From: Welwitschia mirabilis
Taxonomy: Eukaryota; Gnetophyta; Gnetopsida; Welwitschiales
Length of the DNA: 38,611 bases
Direction of reading: 5' to 3'
Assembly: GCA_051453625.1 (NCBI GenBank)
Contig: JBOZIK010000001.1
Coordinates: 53,653,842 to 53,692,452 of the forward strand
Shown here: positions 23,301 to 33,299 of the stretch, one piece after another
Numbering within the stretch: position 1 is the first letter of the stretch
Layout: every line of letters begins with the position of its first letter
Made by a program: the position numbers and the translations under genes
Notes under the pieces: model-generated
What the model was told of the DNA's origin: nothing
What the model saw: the letters and a program-made list of their open reading frames with translations, nothing else
Databases searched by the model: none

Positions 23301-23439
23301 CTTGAAGTTTAGAAATCTACTAATTAGATTCATGCTTTACTATCCTTGCTAATTATGTTTGGATCATCACTTGGACTCTGAATAACACTACTTCGGTTTT
23401 GCAGTTCAAACTTTAAAGGCATATGTGGATGGCAGGGTG

Positions 23440-23965
23440 TTGCGATGCGTATTTATGAAATCCATTATAACCTTAAGTAAATCCTATTAATTACAAATCC
23501 TTGTACAAAACACACACTATTATAGATGAGGGTAAACCCAATCTATTAAAGGCACTAGATGAGAAGAAAGAGAATTAATTTAAAAAAATGTTTTTGTATT
23601 TTTCTTTTAAGTAGAATAAACAATGATGTAGGAAATTCAAACTAAAACACTATGCAATGAAATGTAAAATAGAAACTACTCTAAATAAAATATCTATTTA
23701 ACTACCAAATCAACCTATCATAGATATTAGTCTTAGATAACCTAGATAAATTAAGAAAAACTATTACTAGATCCTAGCTAACCTAAGCTATCAAGCACAT
23801 CGAACAAAATATGAAAAGCATGTAATGATTAAGCTATGAAATGTAAAATAAAATGTAATGCAACTAATTTAATAGTTTTAACCTTAACAAAGTTTGATTT
23901 TGTGATTTATATCAGATATGAAGTTATCATGAAAGCATAATCAACATAAATGTAATGCTTACAGT
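23440..23965 (-). mobile_element. Leader of the resident gypsy family inside the right arm
   Basis: It is the inverted copy of 9690-10230 and is also close to copy D (14240-14710), in the same orientation. Shared plus-strand words include GGCACTAGA, AAGAAAGAGAA, ACTACTCTAAAT, CTAAGCTATCAAGCA and AAAATGTAATGCAA. Confidence 0.65.
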
Positions 23966-23988
23966 TTTGCACTTTAGAACTTCATGTA

Positions 23989-24000
23989 GCTCTAATACCA
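23989..24000 (-). promoter_or_regulatory. Primer-binding site (tRNA-iMet type), right arm
   Basis: The minus strand reads TGGTATTAGAGC, one base from TGGTATCAGAGC. It is followed by the same GTTCTAAAGTGCAAAACTG words as in the left arm. Confidence 0.6.
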
Positions 24001-24709
24001 AAATGTAATGTCTAAAATTTCAATAAAAGGTAATAAAAGACTTACTAGTTATGTAGCTTCAAAAGCAAAGTGTGATGTCCAATAGTCTAGCCAAAATTTA
24101 GAATGTATTATTCGAAATTATATTGCCCATTAATAATTAATATATCATTAATATATCTAGACAAAATTTATAGGCGTATAAGATGTGGAAGCATATATAA
24201 GAGGATGCTATATTGAAGATAAATATACTTGGTTAATATTCGATTAGGCCTAACGCATAAACTCAAGATGATACATCCAATTAAGTGCATGTGGCCTAAT
24301 AAAAATGACACACTTAACTATATATGGCTGGGGAAATGAAATAGAAGTTAATGCGTGATGAGAAAATAATTATTTTATGTGGACTATGTATTCAAATTTT
24401 TATCTTTTATTAGTTTAATATTTAAAAAAGGGTCTAAGCAAAATAAATATTATTGCATAACATTAGGAATGAATAATGATAATAGTTAATTAAACTAATT
24501 CTGAAAATTTACTAAGTAAAAAATTTTAAGGTTATGATTTACGGAAAGATGAAAATGACTATAGCCAAGAAATGTGATTTATTAAAAAGGTTACCCAATG
24601 GACTGTTCTTGGGACCTTTAGGTTATCAACTTCCATGATAATAAATTATGCAATTGGTTTTTATTTGTCTACTTAAGTATCTCTTTTAAAAAGCGAAATC
24701 TTAGATTCT
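24001..24709 (-). repeat. LTR-like end of the second retroelement family, right arm
   Basis: It is the inverted copy of about 8947-9648 and among the best conserved parts of the arms. The match stops abruptly at AGATTCT (24709) and resumes at about 25965. Confidence 0.45.
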
Positions 24710-25320
24710 CTTTTACCCTCTATAAATGTTTTTACAAGTTTATGCACTCTACTCCTTTGTTTAATCCATTAAGAACCCTTGACGAAGGTTGAGGCACTGC
24801 ACAGGCATGAGTCCTAAAAGAATACAGAGAGGAGCGTGGAAAGGAAACAAAAGTATGAAGAGGAAATCATAAGGGAACTGAAATCAAAACTTAAAACGGT
24901 TTACAATTAAAATTTTCATATCTTTGACTTGATTCAAGCAAATAGAATTCTTGATTTCAGTCTCTTGCACATAAGAAAAGAGTGCATATGCCCCTTGGTT
25001 TATGTGTTTCATTCCACGGATCCTCTACTTGTATGCAGTTTTGTGATTTAAAGTACTAGAGGGAAAGTTCATTTGAAACAGGAAGAATGGTTTCAATTAC
25101 TAGGAACTTTCATTCCTGAAACCCTAAGTCAAACATTGAGAAGGGCGTTGAAAACATCACTTATACAATAATCTTGAAAAATAAAGCTAATTTACGTGTC
25201 GTTGACTATTTTGCTGTGTCTATGCCGGCATGTTTTCAAGGAAGAAATGAGTTTTATTGAGTGCTTTTAAGCTACTGTTAATGAGCATTGCTAGGCATCA
25301 TGTTTAATGTTTTTTTCCAG

Positions 25321-25455
25321 GTTCATGCTTCTCTCATGGAGCTAAAGGAAAAGGAGCAAATGAAGAAAAGGCATTTGGACAAGGTTCAACACAGGATGAT
25401 GACTCTTAAGGCAGAAAAATCCAACACAGTGGCAGTGTTAAGCATAATAGTTTAG
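25321..25455 (+). pseudogene. Exon-like frame: captured or broken gene fragment, unknown product
   Basis: A pyrimidine-rich acceptor-like TGTTTTTTTCCAG ends at 25320. The next 44 codons are open and end in TAG. The product begins VHASLMELKEKEQMKKRH and is rich in Glu, Lys, Arg, Gln and Met, consistent with a charged helix or short coiled coil. I do not recognise the family. A possible upstream exon starts with ATG at about 24807 (MSPKRIQRGAWKGNK) and has a donor-like AAAAGTATG, but joining it there shifts the frame, so the two may not belong together. The fragment could be the last exon of a captured host gene, or chance. Confidence 0.35.
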
Positions 25456-25519
25456 AAGAAACATCATCAAAATGTGGCTTTAAATCGAATTCAAGAGTAA
25501 AATTATTAAGACAGATGGA

Positions 25520-25588
25520 TCCACCAGGAATCGAATCTCGGATCGAGTGTTTTCTAATGATTCTCAGAACAAACTGCGCTATCATTTC
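25520..25588 (-). pseudogene. tRNA-like relic (decayed tRNA or SINE head)
   Basis: On the minus strand TAGCGCAGTTTG (rc of 25570-25581) resembles an A box and GATTCGATTCC (rc of 25527-25537) resembles a B box. The 30-base spacing is right for a tRNA. The acceptor arm pairs at only about four of seven positions and the T arm at about three of five. The anticodon arm cannot be defined. It is either a dead tRNA or the head of a tRNA-derived SINE. Confidence 0.4.
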
Positions 25589-26021
25589 AGTCTGAAAGTT
25601 CCTTGAGGACGAATCACTAAGAAGAAGGAGGATGATGCCTTAATTCCAATCGTTAAGCAGTCTTGGTTCCAGAAACTCTCAGCTAAGTGCCAAGCCAGAT
25701 ACGTGGGAGGAAGAAAGTGTGTTGCTAGGAAAAATTGCGATTCAAGTTATCTGCAGATTTTAGATCCTTGCACTAGCATCCCCCATTGACATAAATTACA
25801 GTCCAGCAATCAAAGAGCTAAGAATGCAATGGCATTTAAAGGATTAATCTTTCAATGAGCCAGAGAAAAATAATAGCAGAACAGAGGTGTCAAACAGAAG
25901 GGACAAATGAGGAAGATAAATAAGCAAACCATCTATGAGAAAGAACATAGGGAAACAACGTTTTGATACAGATGAATTGATACGAAAGGTATCATTAAAG
26001 AAGAAATAACGATGAATTAAT

Positions 26022-26039
26022 GGAGAGAGAGAGAGAGAG
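26022..26039. repeat. GA microsatellite
   Basis: About nine GA units. The left arm has CTCTCTCTTTTTCC at the matching place (about 8877), so the run has changed length since the arms separated. Confidence 0.9.
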
Positions 26040-26126
26040 CATTGAGAAAACATAATGAATTAGGGTCATTTTTCTTCTTTCCTCAACCGACACGCTGTTG
26101 CTGGGGAAAACGCTTGATTCACCTTT

Positions 26127-26226
26127 NNNNNNNNNNNNNNNNNNNNNNNNNNNNNNNNNNNNNNNNNNNNNNNNNNNNNNNNNNNNNNNNNNNNNNNNNN
26201 NNNNNNNNNNNNNNNNNNNNNNNNNN
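26127..26226. other. Assembly gap (100 N) at outer edge of right arm
   Basis: Exactly 100 N, a usual placeholder size. Inverted-repeat homology is seen up to its left side and not on its right. Confidence 0.95.
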
Positions 26227-26639
26227 TCTTTAATTTTAGGTATTAATAATAATATATATTAACTAATATTGTTTGACTATTTTCTTATGTTCTCTTATTT
26301 GCATAATCTCCTTTTGAAAAATTTGACTTTGATTTTAGAAAGATCAAAAATAGAAAGAAAAAAATTTTAGAATTATTTGACCTTTTTACATATCTATGGT
26401 GTGCATATCTAGATTCTTGTTTCTAGTTTAAACATTCTTTGATATTTGTCTTTTGACCATCTTTAATCCCTCTAATATTTTGTTTTTTATCAAATTTATT
26501 CATGTTTTTACATACTTAGAAATGTCTCTGAAAATATTGTCTTAGTGGTTATCAAGATAATATACTTAGATGACATCTCATACAAAAACATAAAAAAATA
26601 AAAATATAGAAAAATAGATTTGCAAAAACATAGATAGAA
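26227..26639. other. A+T-rich DNA, nothing recognised
   Basis: I see no frame or known repeat. It may be the 5' part of LTR F or its 3' UTR, too diverged to align by eye. Confidence 0.35.
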
Positions 26640-27197
26640 GAAAAATTGATAATTGTCCACCTGATTCATTTAGATGATAGAGGACAGAATGAGAAAATCC
26701 TAGTTATTGTGGAAAAGAAAAACCTTAACTTTATGAGCTATCATCCACTACACATCGTTTGAACAATAAGATGGATGACAAGCATTATTTGCAGAATGAA
26801 AATCAAAAAATGCAAAATGAAAAACCTATAGATCTATAATAAAGATATGATGCTACCATAAATGCATAACTTGAATCAAATCGAAACTACTTATCTATTA
26901 GTATTACATCTATTAGTGTTTGTTGTTTTGAGAGTCTATTTTGCAATAAATACCTCGTTCATCCTCGACTCCAATTTCATCCTCTTTGGCATCAAAAATT
27001 CTTGTAATAGAAGATCAAAGGACAAGAGATCCATTTCTTGTTATTGTAGAGAGACATCTTCCTTAGTGTTAGGTTGTGTATCCTTCATTTTAGTGCTACT
27101 ACTTTGTAATACAATGTTGGTTTCACTTAATCAAAACTCTAGTTTTCTTTCATATCATTTGTTAGGTGTATCTCCCTTATGATTTATGTTACTTAAA
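26640..27197 (+). repeat. LTR F of the gypsy array (left border approximate)
   Basis: It shares with LTR D and LTR B the TATA-like GCAATAAATA, GGCATCAAAAATTCTTG, AGAAGATCAAAGGACAAGAG, AGGTTGTGTATCCTTCATT and CCCTTATGATTTATGTT. The U3 part is too drifted to place its left border. A 106-codon open frame across 26862-27182 is chance, because it lies in non-coding LTR sequence and is not kept in the sister LTRs. Confidence 0.6.
26945..26952 (+). promoter_or_regulatory. LTR promoter TATA-like word, copy F
   Basis: AATAAATA lies at the place of the TATA box in the other LTRs, with the GATCAAAGGACAAGAG block downstream. Confidence 0.4.
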
Positions 27198-28129
27198 ATT
27201 TCATGATAGATTCATCTATGATATAGATCATGAGGGCAACCTTTATTAAGATTGATATTATTAGTTTAAATGCATTGCATTTGATTTCTTATATTAACTT
27301 TACATTGCTTTCATATTTTGCTTAATGTACCTGATAGCTTAAGTTGGTCTTGGTCTGGTGATAGCTTTTCTTGATTGATATAGGTTATATAAGGTTAACC
27401 TCCATGATAAGTTGACTTGGTAATTAGATAAATGTTTCATTTAAAATAGAACTTACATCTCATTTGCATATTGTATTTATTTGCATTGTTATTATTCTAC
27501 TTAGAGATTACAAAGCATTTCATTTTTTAAATTAATTTTCTTTCTTCTCATTTATTTCTTTGATAGAATTATGACATTTGGATCACTTCCATCTATATGA
27601 GTGTGTTATGTTAGATAATCTATAAATATATTTGTGATTTTTAGAATTAATTTTAGGATGTAACATTTACACAATTATGCATTGCAACATCTTAGTGCCA
27701 TTATTAAGAAAGGCTACTTGGAGTTTGAGGATTATGGTTACTCAGATAAATAGTTTGGATTCTAGTTCAGGTATTTGTCTATAGTAGCATTATATTCTTA
27801 TAGTAGAAATGTAGGTTTTTCTTTCCATATTTTTTGTTTTACATTTTAAAAATAACGCCTGTTGTCCCTCTTATCATCTAGATGACCTGCAACAAAGATG
27901 GCCTGTGAAAGTTAGAGTTTTTCATTTTCATAATAACTAGGATTTTCCTATTAGCACCTCTATCATCCAGATGATTTAGCAAATAACAGATAGTTTTTAT
28001 TTTGTATTATTTCATGATTCTATCTTTTTATGTTTTTTGTTTTTGGGCTTTTATGTCTGCTTGTTTAGATACATCATCTAAACGAACATAGAGATAATGC
28101 TTATAAAACAGAACTAAGCATGTTAGGAC
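27198..28129 (+). mobile_element. Leader of gypsy copy F
   Basis: It contains the post-LTR block GATATAGATCATGAGGGC, leader words shared with the inverted-repeat arms (27330-27600), and two copies of the palindromic motif (27872-27885 and 27961-27975). It ends at a gag start codon whose surroundings match those of copies B and C. Confidence 0.65.
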
Positions 28130-29805
28130 ATGGTAAATTCTGCTAAAAAGACAATATATTAGAGAGAGCTATTATTAATCAAAGAAAAAATCCAAGAAGA
28201 TTTGATCAATTATGAAATAAACTTAGCTACACACATGTTAGATATGCAAAATATTCCAATAATTGAGTAAGAAAATTATTCTGCATTTTTTATTTCTAGA
28301 TCTAATTTTTCAAAAGAAATTTTTTTAAAAGAAAGTTTAAAAGAAAATTGTTTTATTACAATGTCAAATTCTATGTAAAAATAGAAATAAATTACTTTAC
28401 CTAATCCTCCTATCTTGATTGGAACCTCTACTACTCTTATAAATCCAAATGCTAATGTTACTTTTAAAGAACTAATTATAAATAAGAAGCATGAAATCCA
28501 AAATTCTTTTTACCTATATCCTGGTAATGATGTCAAGTTAAAAGATTTAAATGCTTGTTCTATTTTTAATGGAGAAAATGATGAGGATTTTGTTCAACTG
28601 ATAGCATACATCAAACAATTAGTGCTTACTTCTAGAAATGGTAAAAAATGAGTTAGTAATCATACTTACATAGTTATCTTTCCCATCACTCTAAAAGGAA
28701 AAGCAAAATTATGATTATGAACTATTCCACATAAAAGATTTAAAACATGGAACTAAGTTTAAGAAGCATTATAAGAAGATTCTAAGTAAAACAATAATAA
28801 GAAAAATAAATAAAGAGGTAACAAATTTCTAATAATAACCTAAAAATATTATTCCTCCACTTATAAATGATTTTTCATTTTAAAACATTTTAATCTTATA
28901 GGTGCATTTATGCAAGAAGAATTAGTAAACTATTTCTATAGTGGACTTAATAAACAAACCAAACAACTTGTAGGTTTTTCATGTAGAGGAAATTTAATGA
29001 ATATCATATTAAACAAAGCATAGAGATTATTGGAAGAACTAGTAGAAATAAGTCAAACATCTAAATCAACACTTAAAGAAAATCATATTATAGGATAAAT
29101 CATAAAAGATTTTAAAAACTTAAAACAAGAAAAGGAGAAAGTAAAAATAGAAAATGAACCAATAAATATCATTAAGGATTTTACAACAACATTAGAAAAT
29201 TAAACTCAAATGATTTAGATGAAAAAGTAGCAACTAAAAAGAGTGTGGTTCTAACTTGTGATTTATATGAAGACAACTATTATATGACAAAAGAGTGTCC
29301 TTTATTAGCTACTTACAAAGAAAAGATTTATGAAAAGGTGTGCATTTAACCAAAAGTCTTCAAACTTTAGATCCCAAAATCAATATTAAAATCAAAACCA
29401 ATTTTAACCTAGGATGAATGAAAATATACTTTTCAATCATTAGAGAACAAATTCAAGAACTTTTAAGCAAATCATCTAAATTCTCAACCATTTACAAATA
29501 GATTTAAGAATGCTAACTTTAAAAGAAATAACTTAAACTTCCACTCAAGTAACTTAAATTATCAAGCAAGCACATCAAATTTTCAAAACCAAAATGATCC
29601 ACTTAGAAATTCCATTGATGAATTAAGAAAATCTCAAGAGAAGACAAATTCAAACTTGAAAATTTTATTGCTATTTTTTAACAAACTATGCTTACAAATA
29701 AAAGAACACAAGGATCACTTGAAATACAACCTTTACTAAACCATAATAAAGTAAGAAAAGATTGTAAGGTTATAACAAGAAGTAAAAATAAAACAATATC
29801 TTCTA
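28130..29805 (+). pseudogene. Ty3/gypsy gag relic, copy F (Athila/Tat type)
   Basis: The start ATG at 28130 aligns with the gag starts of copies B (31320) and C (38112). An N-terminal block at 28415-28651 (IINKKHEIQNSFYLYPGND then GENDEDFVQLIAYIKQL) parallels B. A capsid-like block at about 28910-29060 (EELVNYFYSGLNKQTKQLV, LLEELVEIS) resembles the QxxQxFYxGL region of Athila/Tat gag. A CCHC zinc knuckle follows at 29257-29298 with its second Cys and its His both replaced by Tyr, then an Asn- and Gln-rich stretch near 29500-29590. At least ten stops or frameshifts break it. The match to copy B ends in the KVRKDCK segment near 29750-29790 and LTR B follows almost at once; everything from protease to 3' UTR is missing. 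Confidence 0.8.
29257..29298 (+). other. Decayed CCHC zinc knuckle, copy F
   Basis: The spacing C-x2-[Y]-x4-[Y]-x4-C is exactly that of a retroviral CCHC knuckle, with Tyr at the second Cys and at the His. Both changes can arise from single C:G to T:A transitions (TGT to TAT, CAT to TAT). A Pro follows the last Cys, as is usual in this family. Confidence 0.65.
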
Positions 29806-30242
29806 TCCATAAGTGATGTATTACCAATTTATGGTTATTTGATGGGGTTATATGAGTTATATTATAGGACATCAGCATAAGTTTAGATGCAATTTTTAGA
29901 ATTATGGAGAATTAATAGAAGATCTTAGGAATTTGCAATTCTTGACATGATTTAAAGAATTTAAGGTACATTATGGTACTTATGGCTATGGAGGAATATT
30001 ACTAATAGAAAAGGCTAGTTTGTATTCACTATAATGAGCAAAGAAGACCATCGTCCCCTTTGTCATCCCCATAATAGGCAGGATGATGACTATATTTCAT
30101 GCTGACATATACTACTAAGTTATCTACTAAGATACTAATAAGTCATCATTTGTAAGGAGTTATCATCACATTTGTCATCTAGATAATAACTCGAACGACT
30201 AGTGAAACTAATATTGACAATGAATTTTTGACCATTTTGTCC

Positions 30243-30261
30243 TTTTTTTTTTTTTTTTTTT
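30243..30261 (+). repeat. Poly-T tract (19 T) in LTR B
   Basis: It lies between TTTTGTCC and GTAATGGAGCATG. LTR C has only TTTCTTTTTTATAGTGGAGTG at this place, and LTR A has an N gap there. Confidence 0.9.
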
Positions 30262-30315
30262 GTAATGGAGCATGTTTTTAAGCACCTTTTGTTGTTGCTT
30301 TATACTATGTAACTG

Positions 30316-30327
30316 TATAAATAAGAC
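30316..30327 (+). promoter_or_regulatory. LTR promoter TATA box, copy B
   Basis: GTATAAATAAGAC matches the word in LTR A and is followed about 50 bases later by the conserved AATTCTTATGACAAGAGATC region. Confidence 0.6.
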
Positions 30328-30570
30328 TCTCCTTTGACTCTCCTCTTCATCTTTGATGCATCGAAAATTCTTATGACAAGAGATCGAAGCATGGAAGATC
30401 CATCTCGAGAGTTACAGACAGATGTTTTCTTGGTGGAGGGTTGTGCATCCTTTATTAAGGCCCAATTATTTTCTAACCTAGATGTTTGGTTCCTTTTAAT
30501 ATAAAACTCTATTTTCATTATTTCATTTACATTTATTAGATGTCCCTTATAGTTTATGTTGATCTAGACG

Positions 30571-31319
30571 TAGTGATAATTTCATTGGTTATATAGATCT
30601 TAAGGGCAACCTTTGTTAAGGCTGCAAGAAAGTAGTTTATATTTTTTTGCATTGCATTTATATTTAGTTGCATATGCATTTACATTGCATCTTTATTTCC
30701 TGCATTGTTATTTAAATTCTAGTTACCATTTTCTTGTGAAAATCAATCCTTAGTTTCATTTTTTAGTTTTCAATGAGATATGATATTTGGATCACTTCCA
30801 CTCATACTAGTATACATACACAAAAATATACACTGTAATAAATTGACACTATTGCTAAGAAAGGCCTCTGAAAGGCATAAGAATTGCCATTAGTTGGATG
30901 GATACATTATAATTTTGTTTAATTACTTATCTATAGTGATGTTATATTTTAATTATAAATCATAAGTTTTCTATTTGCAGTTTTTTAGTTTTATTTTCAG
31001 TATTAAAATAGTTGATGTCCCTTTGTTGTTCTCATAACAGTTAAGACAACTGTCTGTGATTTTAGCTTTCGTTTTAAGTTTTTTTTCTAGATTTTAGTTT
31101 TCCGTAATAAAAACTATCTCTTTCATCTCCTTTGTAATCTAGATGACCATGAGAATGATAGCTTGTGTTTTCTCAGTTTTCAACTTTCTTCTCTGTTATA
31201 ATTCTATTGTTTATTTTCTATGTATGTTGTCCCTTTTATCATCTCCATGATAGTTAGGATGACAATATGTTACTTTTTATCTTATTTTATATTGTTATTT
31301 ATTTGTAAAATGTTGTGAT
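30571..31319 (+). mobile_element. Leader of gypsy copy B
   Basis: It starts with TAGTGATAATTTCATTGG, a decayed primer-site candidate, followed by TATATAGATCTTAAGGGC and AACCTTTGTTAAGGCTGCA. Palindromic motifs lie at 31135-31149 and 31237-31252. The leader is about 750 bases long and aligns with that of copy C over its full length. Confidence 0.75.
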
Positions 31320-31786
31320 ATGATCGATCTAGAGAAGAAATATCATAGAAAAAGGCTATTGATAGAAAAAGACATTAGAAAAGGACTTGTAGACTTCAAA
31401 ATTAAATTGGAAAAGTAATCTCTAGTGCATACAATCCTCCTTCTACATTTATTTTTTCTAAATTAGTTGCCATTAAAGAAAATCTTGTAGAAGAAGAAAA
31501 CTAATTTACAATATCAAACACTGCCCAAAAGAAAAATCAAGTTGTAGGATTTTCTACTCCTAATCCTAATGTAAACCTTACTATAAGGGAATTACTAGCA
31601 AATAAAAAACAAGAAATACAAACTCTATTTGATTTATTCCTAGGAGATGATGTTGAGAAAAAGAATCTAAATGCCTATCCAACCTTTAGTGATGAATATG
31701 ATGAGGATCCCCTTCAACACATTGCAAATATAGAATCATTAATTCTTAATTTGAAAAATGGAAAGAAAAAGATTTATGATAGAACA

Positions 31787-31887
31787 TNNNNNNNNNNNNN
31801 NNNNNNNNNNNNNNNNNNNNNNNNNNNNNNNNNNNNNNNNNNNNNNNNNNNNNNNNNNNNNNNNNNNNNNNNNNNNNNNNNNNNNNN
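31787..31887. other. Assembly gap (about 100 N) between duplicated flanks
   Basis: The 25 bases before the gap (31762-31786) are repeated exactly after it (31888-31912). Two contig ends that overlap were probably joined without merging. Confidence 0.95.
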
Positions 31888-32492
31888 AAGAAAAAGATTT
31901 ATGATAGAACATGCATGGTAATTTTTCTCATGACATTAAAAGAAAGAGTATAACTTTGTCTAAAAACCATATTCCATAAAAGTTTAAAATATTGGGATCA
32001 AGTCTAGAAAATTTTTATTAAAAGATTAATGAGTAAAGAAATTATTAGAAAAAGGAAAAAGAAAGTAATAAAATTTCAATAACAATCAAATGAAGATTAT
32101 ACTTTTACATACAAATGTTTCTTCATTGCCCTTCACTCTAATCCAGTAGATTCTTTTTCATAAGAAGAACTAGTCAACTACTTTTATAGTGGACTAGACT
32201 ACCATATTAAATAACTTGTAGACTTCTCTTATGATGAAAACCTCATGAATCTCACATTAGAAAAATCTTGAAAAATATTAGAAGAACTTGTGAAGATTAG
32301 TCAAACTTGGCCAACATCTAAGAAAAACTACATTGTAGGATAATTTATTAAAGACTTAAAAGAGTTAAATAATAAAAGGAGGTAAAAGTAAACACTACAA
32401 ATCTAATTTAAGATTTTACAATAACTTTGGAAAAGTATACTAAAATGATTTTAGATGATAAATCAGCAATTGAGAGAAATGTTGTACCAACT

Positions 32493-32534
32493 TGAGATTT
32501 ATATGAAGATTATTACCACAAAACTAAAAACTAT
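32493..32534 (+). other. Decayed CCHC zinc knuckle, copy B
   Basis: The spacing matches copy F. Here the His is kept, the first Cys is replaced by a stop, and the second and third Cys by Tyr. Each copy keeps ligands that the other has lost. Confidence 0.6.
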
Positions 32535-33017
32535 CCACTTGTATTTACCTACAAAGAAAAGATACATGAAGAAGTTTTCACTTTCAATAAAACATTTTCA
32601 AACTTTAAAAATCAAAATCAGGTGCAACCCAAGTTGAATATACATTTTTAAAATAGTTTTCAATCTTTTAAAAATCAATTTGAAAATTCAAATTTTAAAC
32701 CAAGTCCATTAAATTTTTAACATCAAGATGATTCTCTTCAAAACTCTATTTTTAACATTATTAAGTTACAAGAGAAATAAAATGCCAACATTAAAAACCT
32801 AGTAAACATCCTTCAACAAACCATGTTGGCAAACCAAATACCACAAGGAACATTAACTACACAACCTTTATCAAATTCCAACAAAGTGAGAAGAGATTGT
32901 AAGATTGTGACAAGAAGTGAATATGAAGTAAACCCTCCTCCTTGTAAAGCATCAATCTTTCAAATTAACACTCAAAATAATGAGGAAGAAGATGATATTA
33001 AAATATTAGAAGATTAA

Positions 33018-33299
33018 AAATTTCCTTCTTTTAATAAAAATAAAAAGAAAAATTATTTACAAAAGCAACCAGCTACTCCTTGGCTTGATAGGCTTAATAG
33101 CAATTTAACTTTTAATGAATATCTTAAAGCCTTGATGAAAAATATGAGTATAAACTTACCCTTTTAAAAAATTTTATAGCAAAATTTAAAGTACTCAAAA
33201 CTATGGAAAGACTTAATAAGAAAAAAATAAAAATGAGTTATTCTAGCAAAGTCTTTCTAGCATAATCTATCACAAATTTGGTATTATAAAAATCTCTTA
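33018..33299 (+). pseudogene. Gag-protease linker of gypsy copy B
   Basis: The frame continues past the acidic tail with a Lys-rich stretch and TPWLDRLNSNLTFNEYLK-like residues near 33080-33130. This is consistent with the region between gag and protease in this lineage. It is broken by stops, and I assign no function. Confidence 0.45.

Larger units (their letters stand above)
24710..25965. other. Segment present only in the right arm
   Basis: Both flanks match neighbouring bases of the left arm (about 8945-8950), so this is one indel of about 1.25 kb. It is visibly less A+T-rich than its surroundings and holds an exon-like frame (25321-25455) and a tRNA-like relic (25520-25588). I see no terminal repeats. 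AAAACG and AAAAGAG at the two forks are only weakly alike, so a target-site duplication is not shown. It may be an insertion in the right arm or a deletion from the left. Confidence 0.65.
20397..26126 (-). repeat. Right arm of large imperfect inverted repeat
   Basis: This is the inverted partner of 8788-13175. The inner edge is fixed by TAGATATCTTT, next to the LINE. The outer edge runs into an N gap, so the homology could extend further. Two pieces are absent from the left arm: about 1.25 kb (24710-25965) and about 130 bases near 23110-23245, the latter flanked by short TAG-containing words that suggest a deletion in the left arm. Confidence 0.9.
29806..30570 (+). repeat. LTR B of the gypsy array
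   Basis: It begins after a polypurine remnant CATAAGTG and continues with GGTTATTTGATGGGG, AGAATTAATAGAAGATCT, AAGACCATCGTCCCC, AGGATGATGACT, a 19-T run, a TATA box, GATCGAAGCATGGAAGATCC and TTTTAATATAAAACTC, in the same order as LTR C. Length is about 765 bases against about 743 for C. It is shared by copy F upstream and copy B downstream. Confidence 0.8.
31320..33017 (+). pseudogene. Ty3/gypsy gag relic, copy B (Athila/Tat type)
   Basis: The ATG at 31320 opens a frame that runs 32 codons to a stop and aligns with copy C. Conserved blocks: ELLANKKQEIQTLFDLFLGDD near 31590, DEDPLQHIANIESLI near 31700, EELVNYFYSGL near 32165, and ILEELVKISQT near 32275. The zinc knuckle is at 32493-32534 with its His kept but Cys lost (a stop at the first, Tyr at the second and third). 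An Asn- and Phe-rich linker follows near 32590-32760, and the last open piece, 32823-33017, ends in an acidic tail. A roughly 100-N gap at 31787 is flanked by duplicated bases. Stops and shifts are numerous. Confidence 0.82.

Noticed and set aside
25844-26053. 69-codon minus-strand frame, serine- and phenylalanine-rich
   Set aside because: The sequence is low-complexity, reads through the GA microsatellite, and the left arm does not preserve it.
8788-26126. A single giant DNA transposon with long terminal inverted repeats
   Set aside because: The arms contain retroelement leader and LTR-like DNA, no transposase is seen, and the outer ends show no shared terminal motif or target-site duplication.
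26862-27182. 106-codon open frame as a gene
   Set aside because: It lies in the R/U5 part of LTR F, and the matching sequence in LTRs A, B and C is not open. No motif is visible.
30300-30518. 72-codon minus-strand frame
   Set aside because: It is antisense within LTR B and not kept in LTR C.
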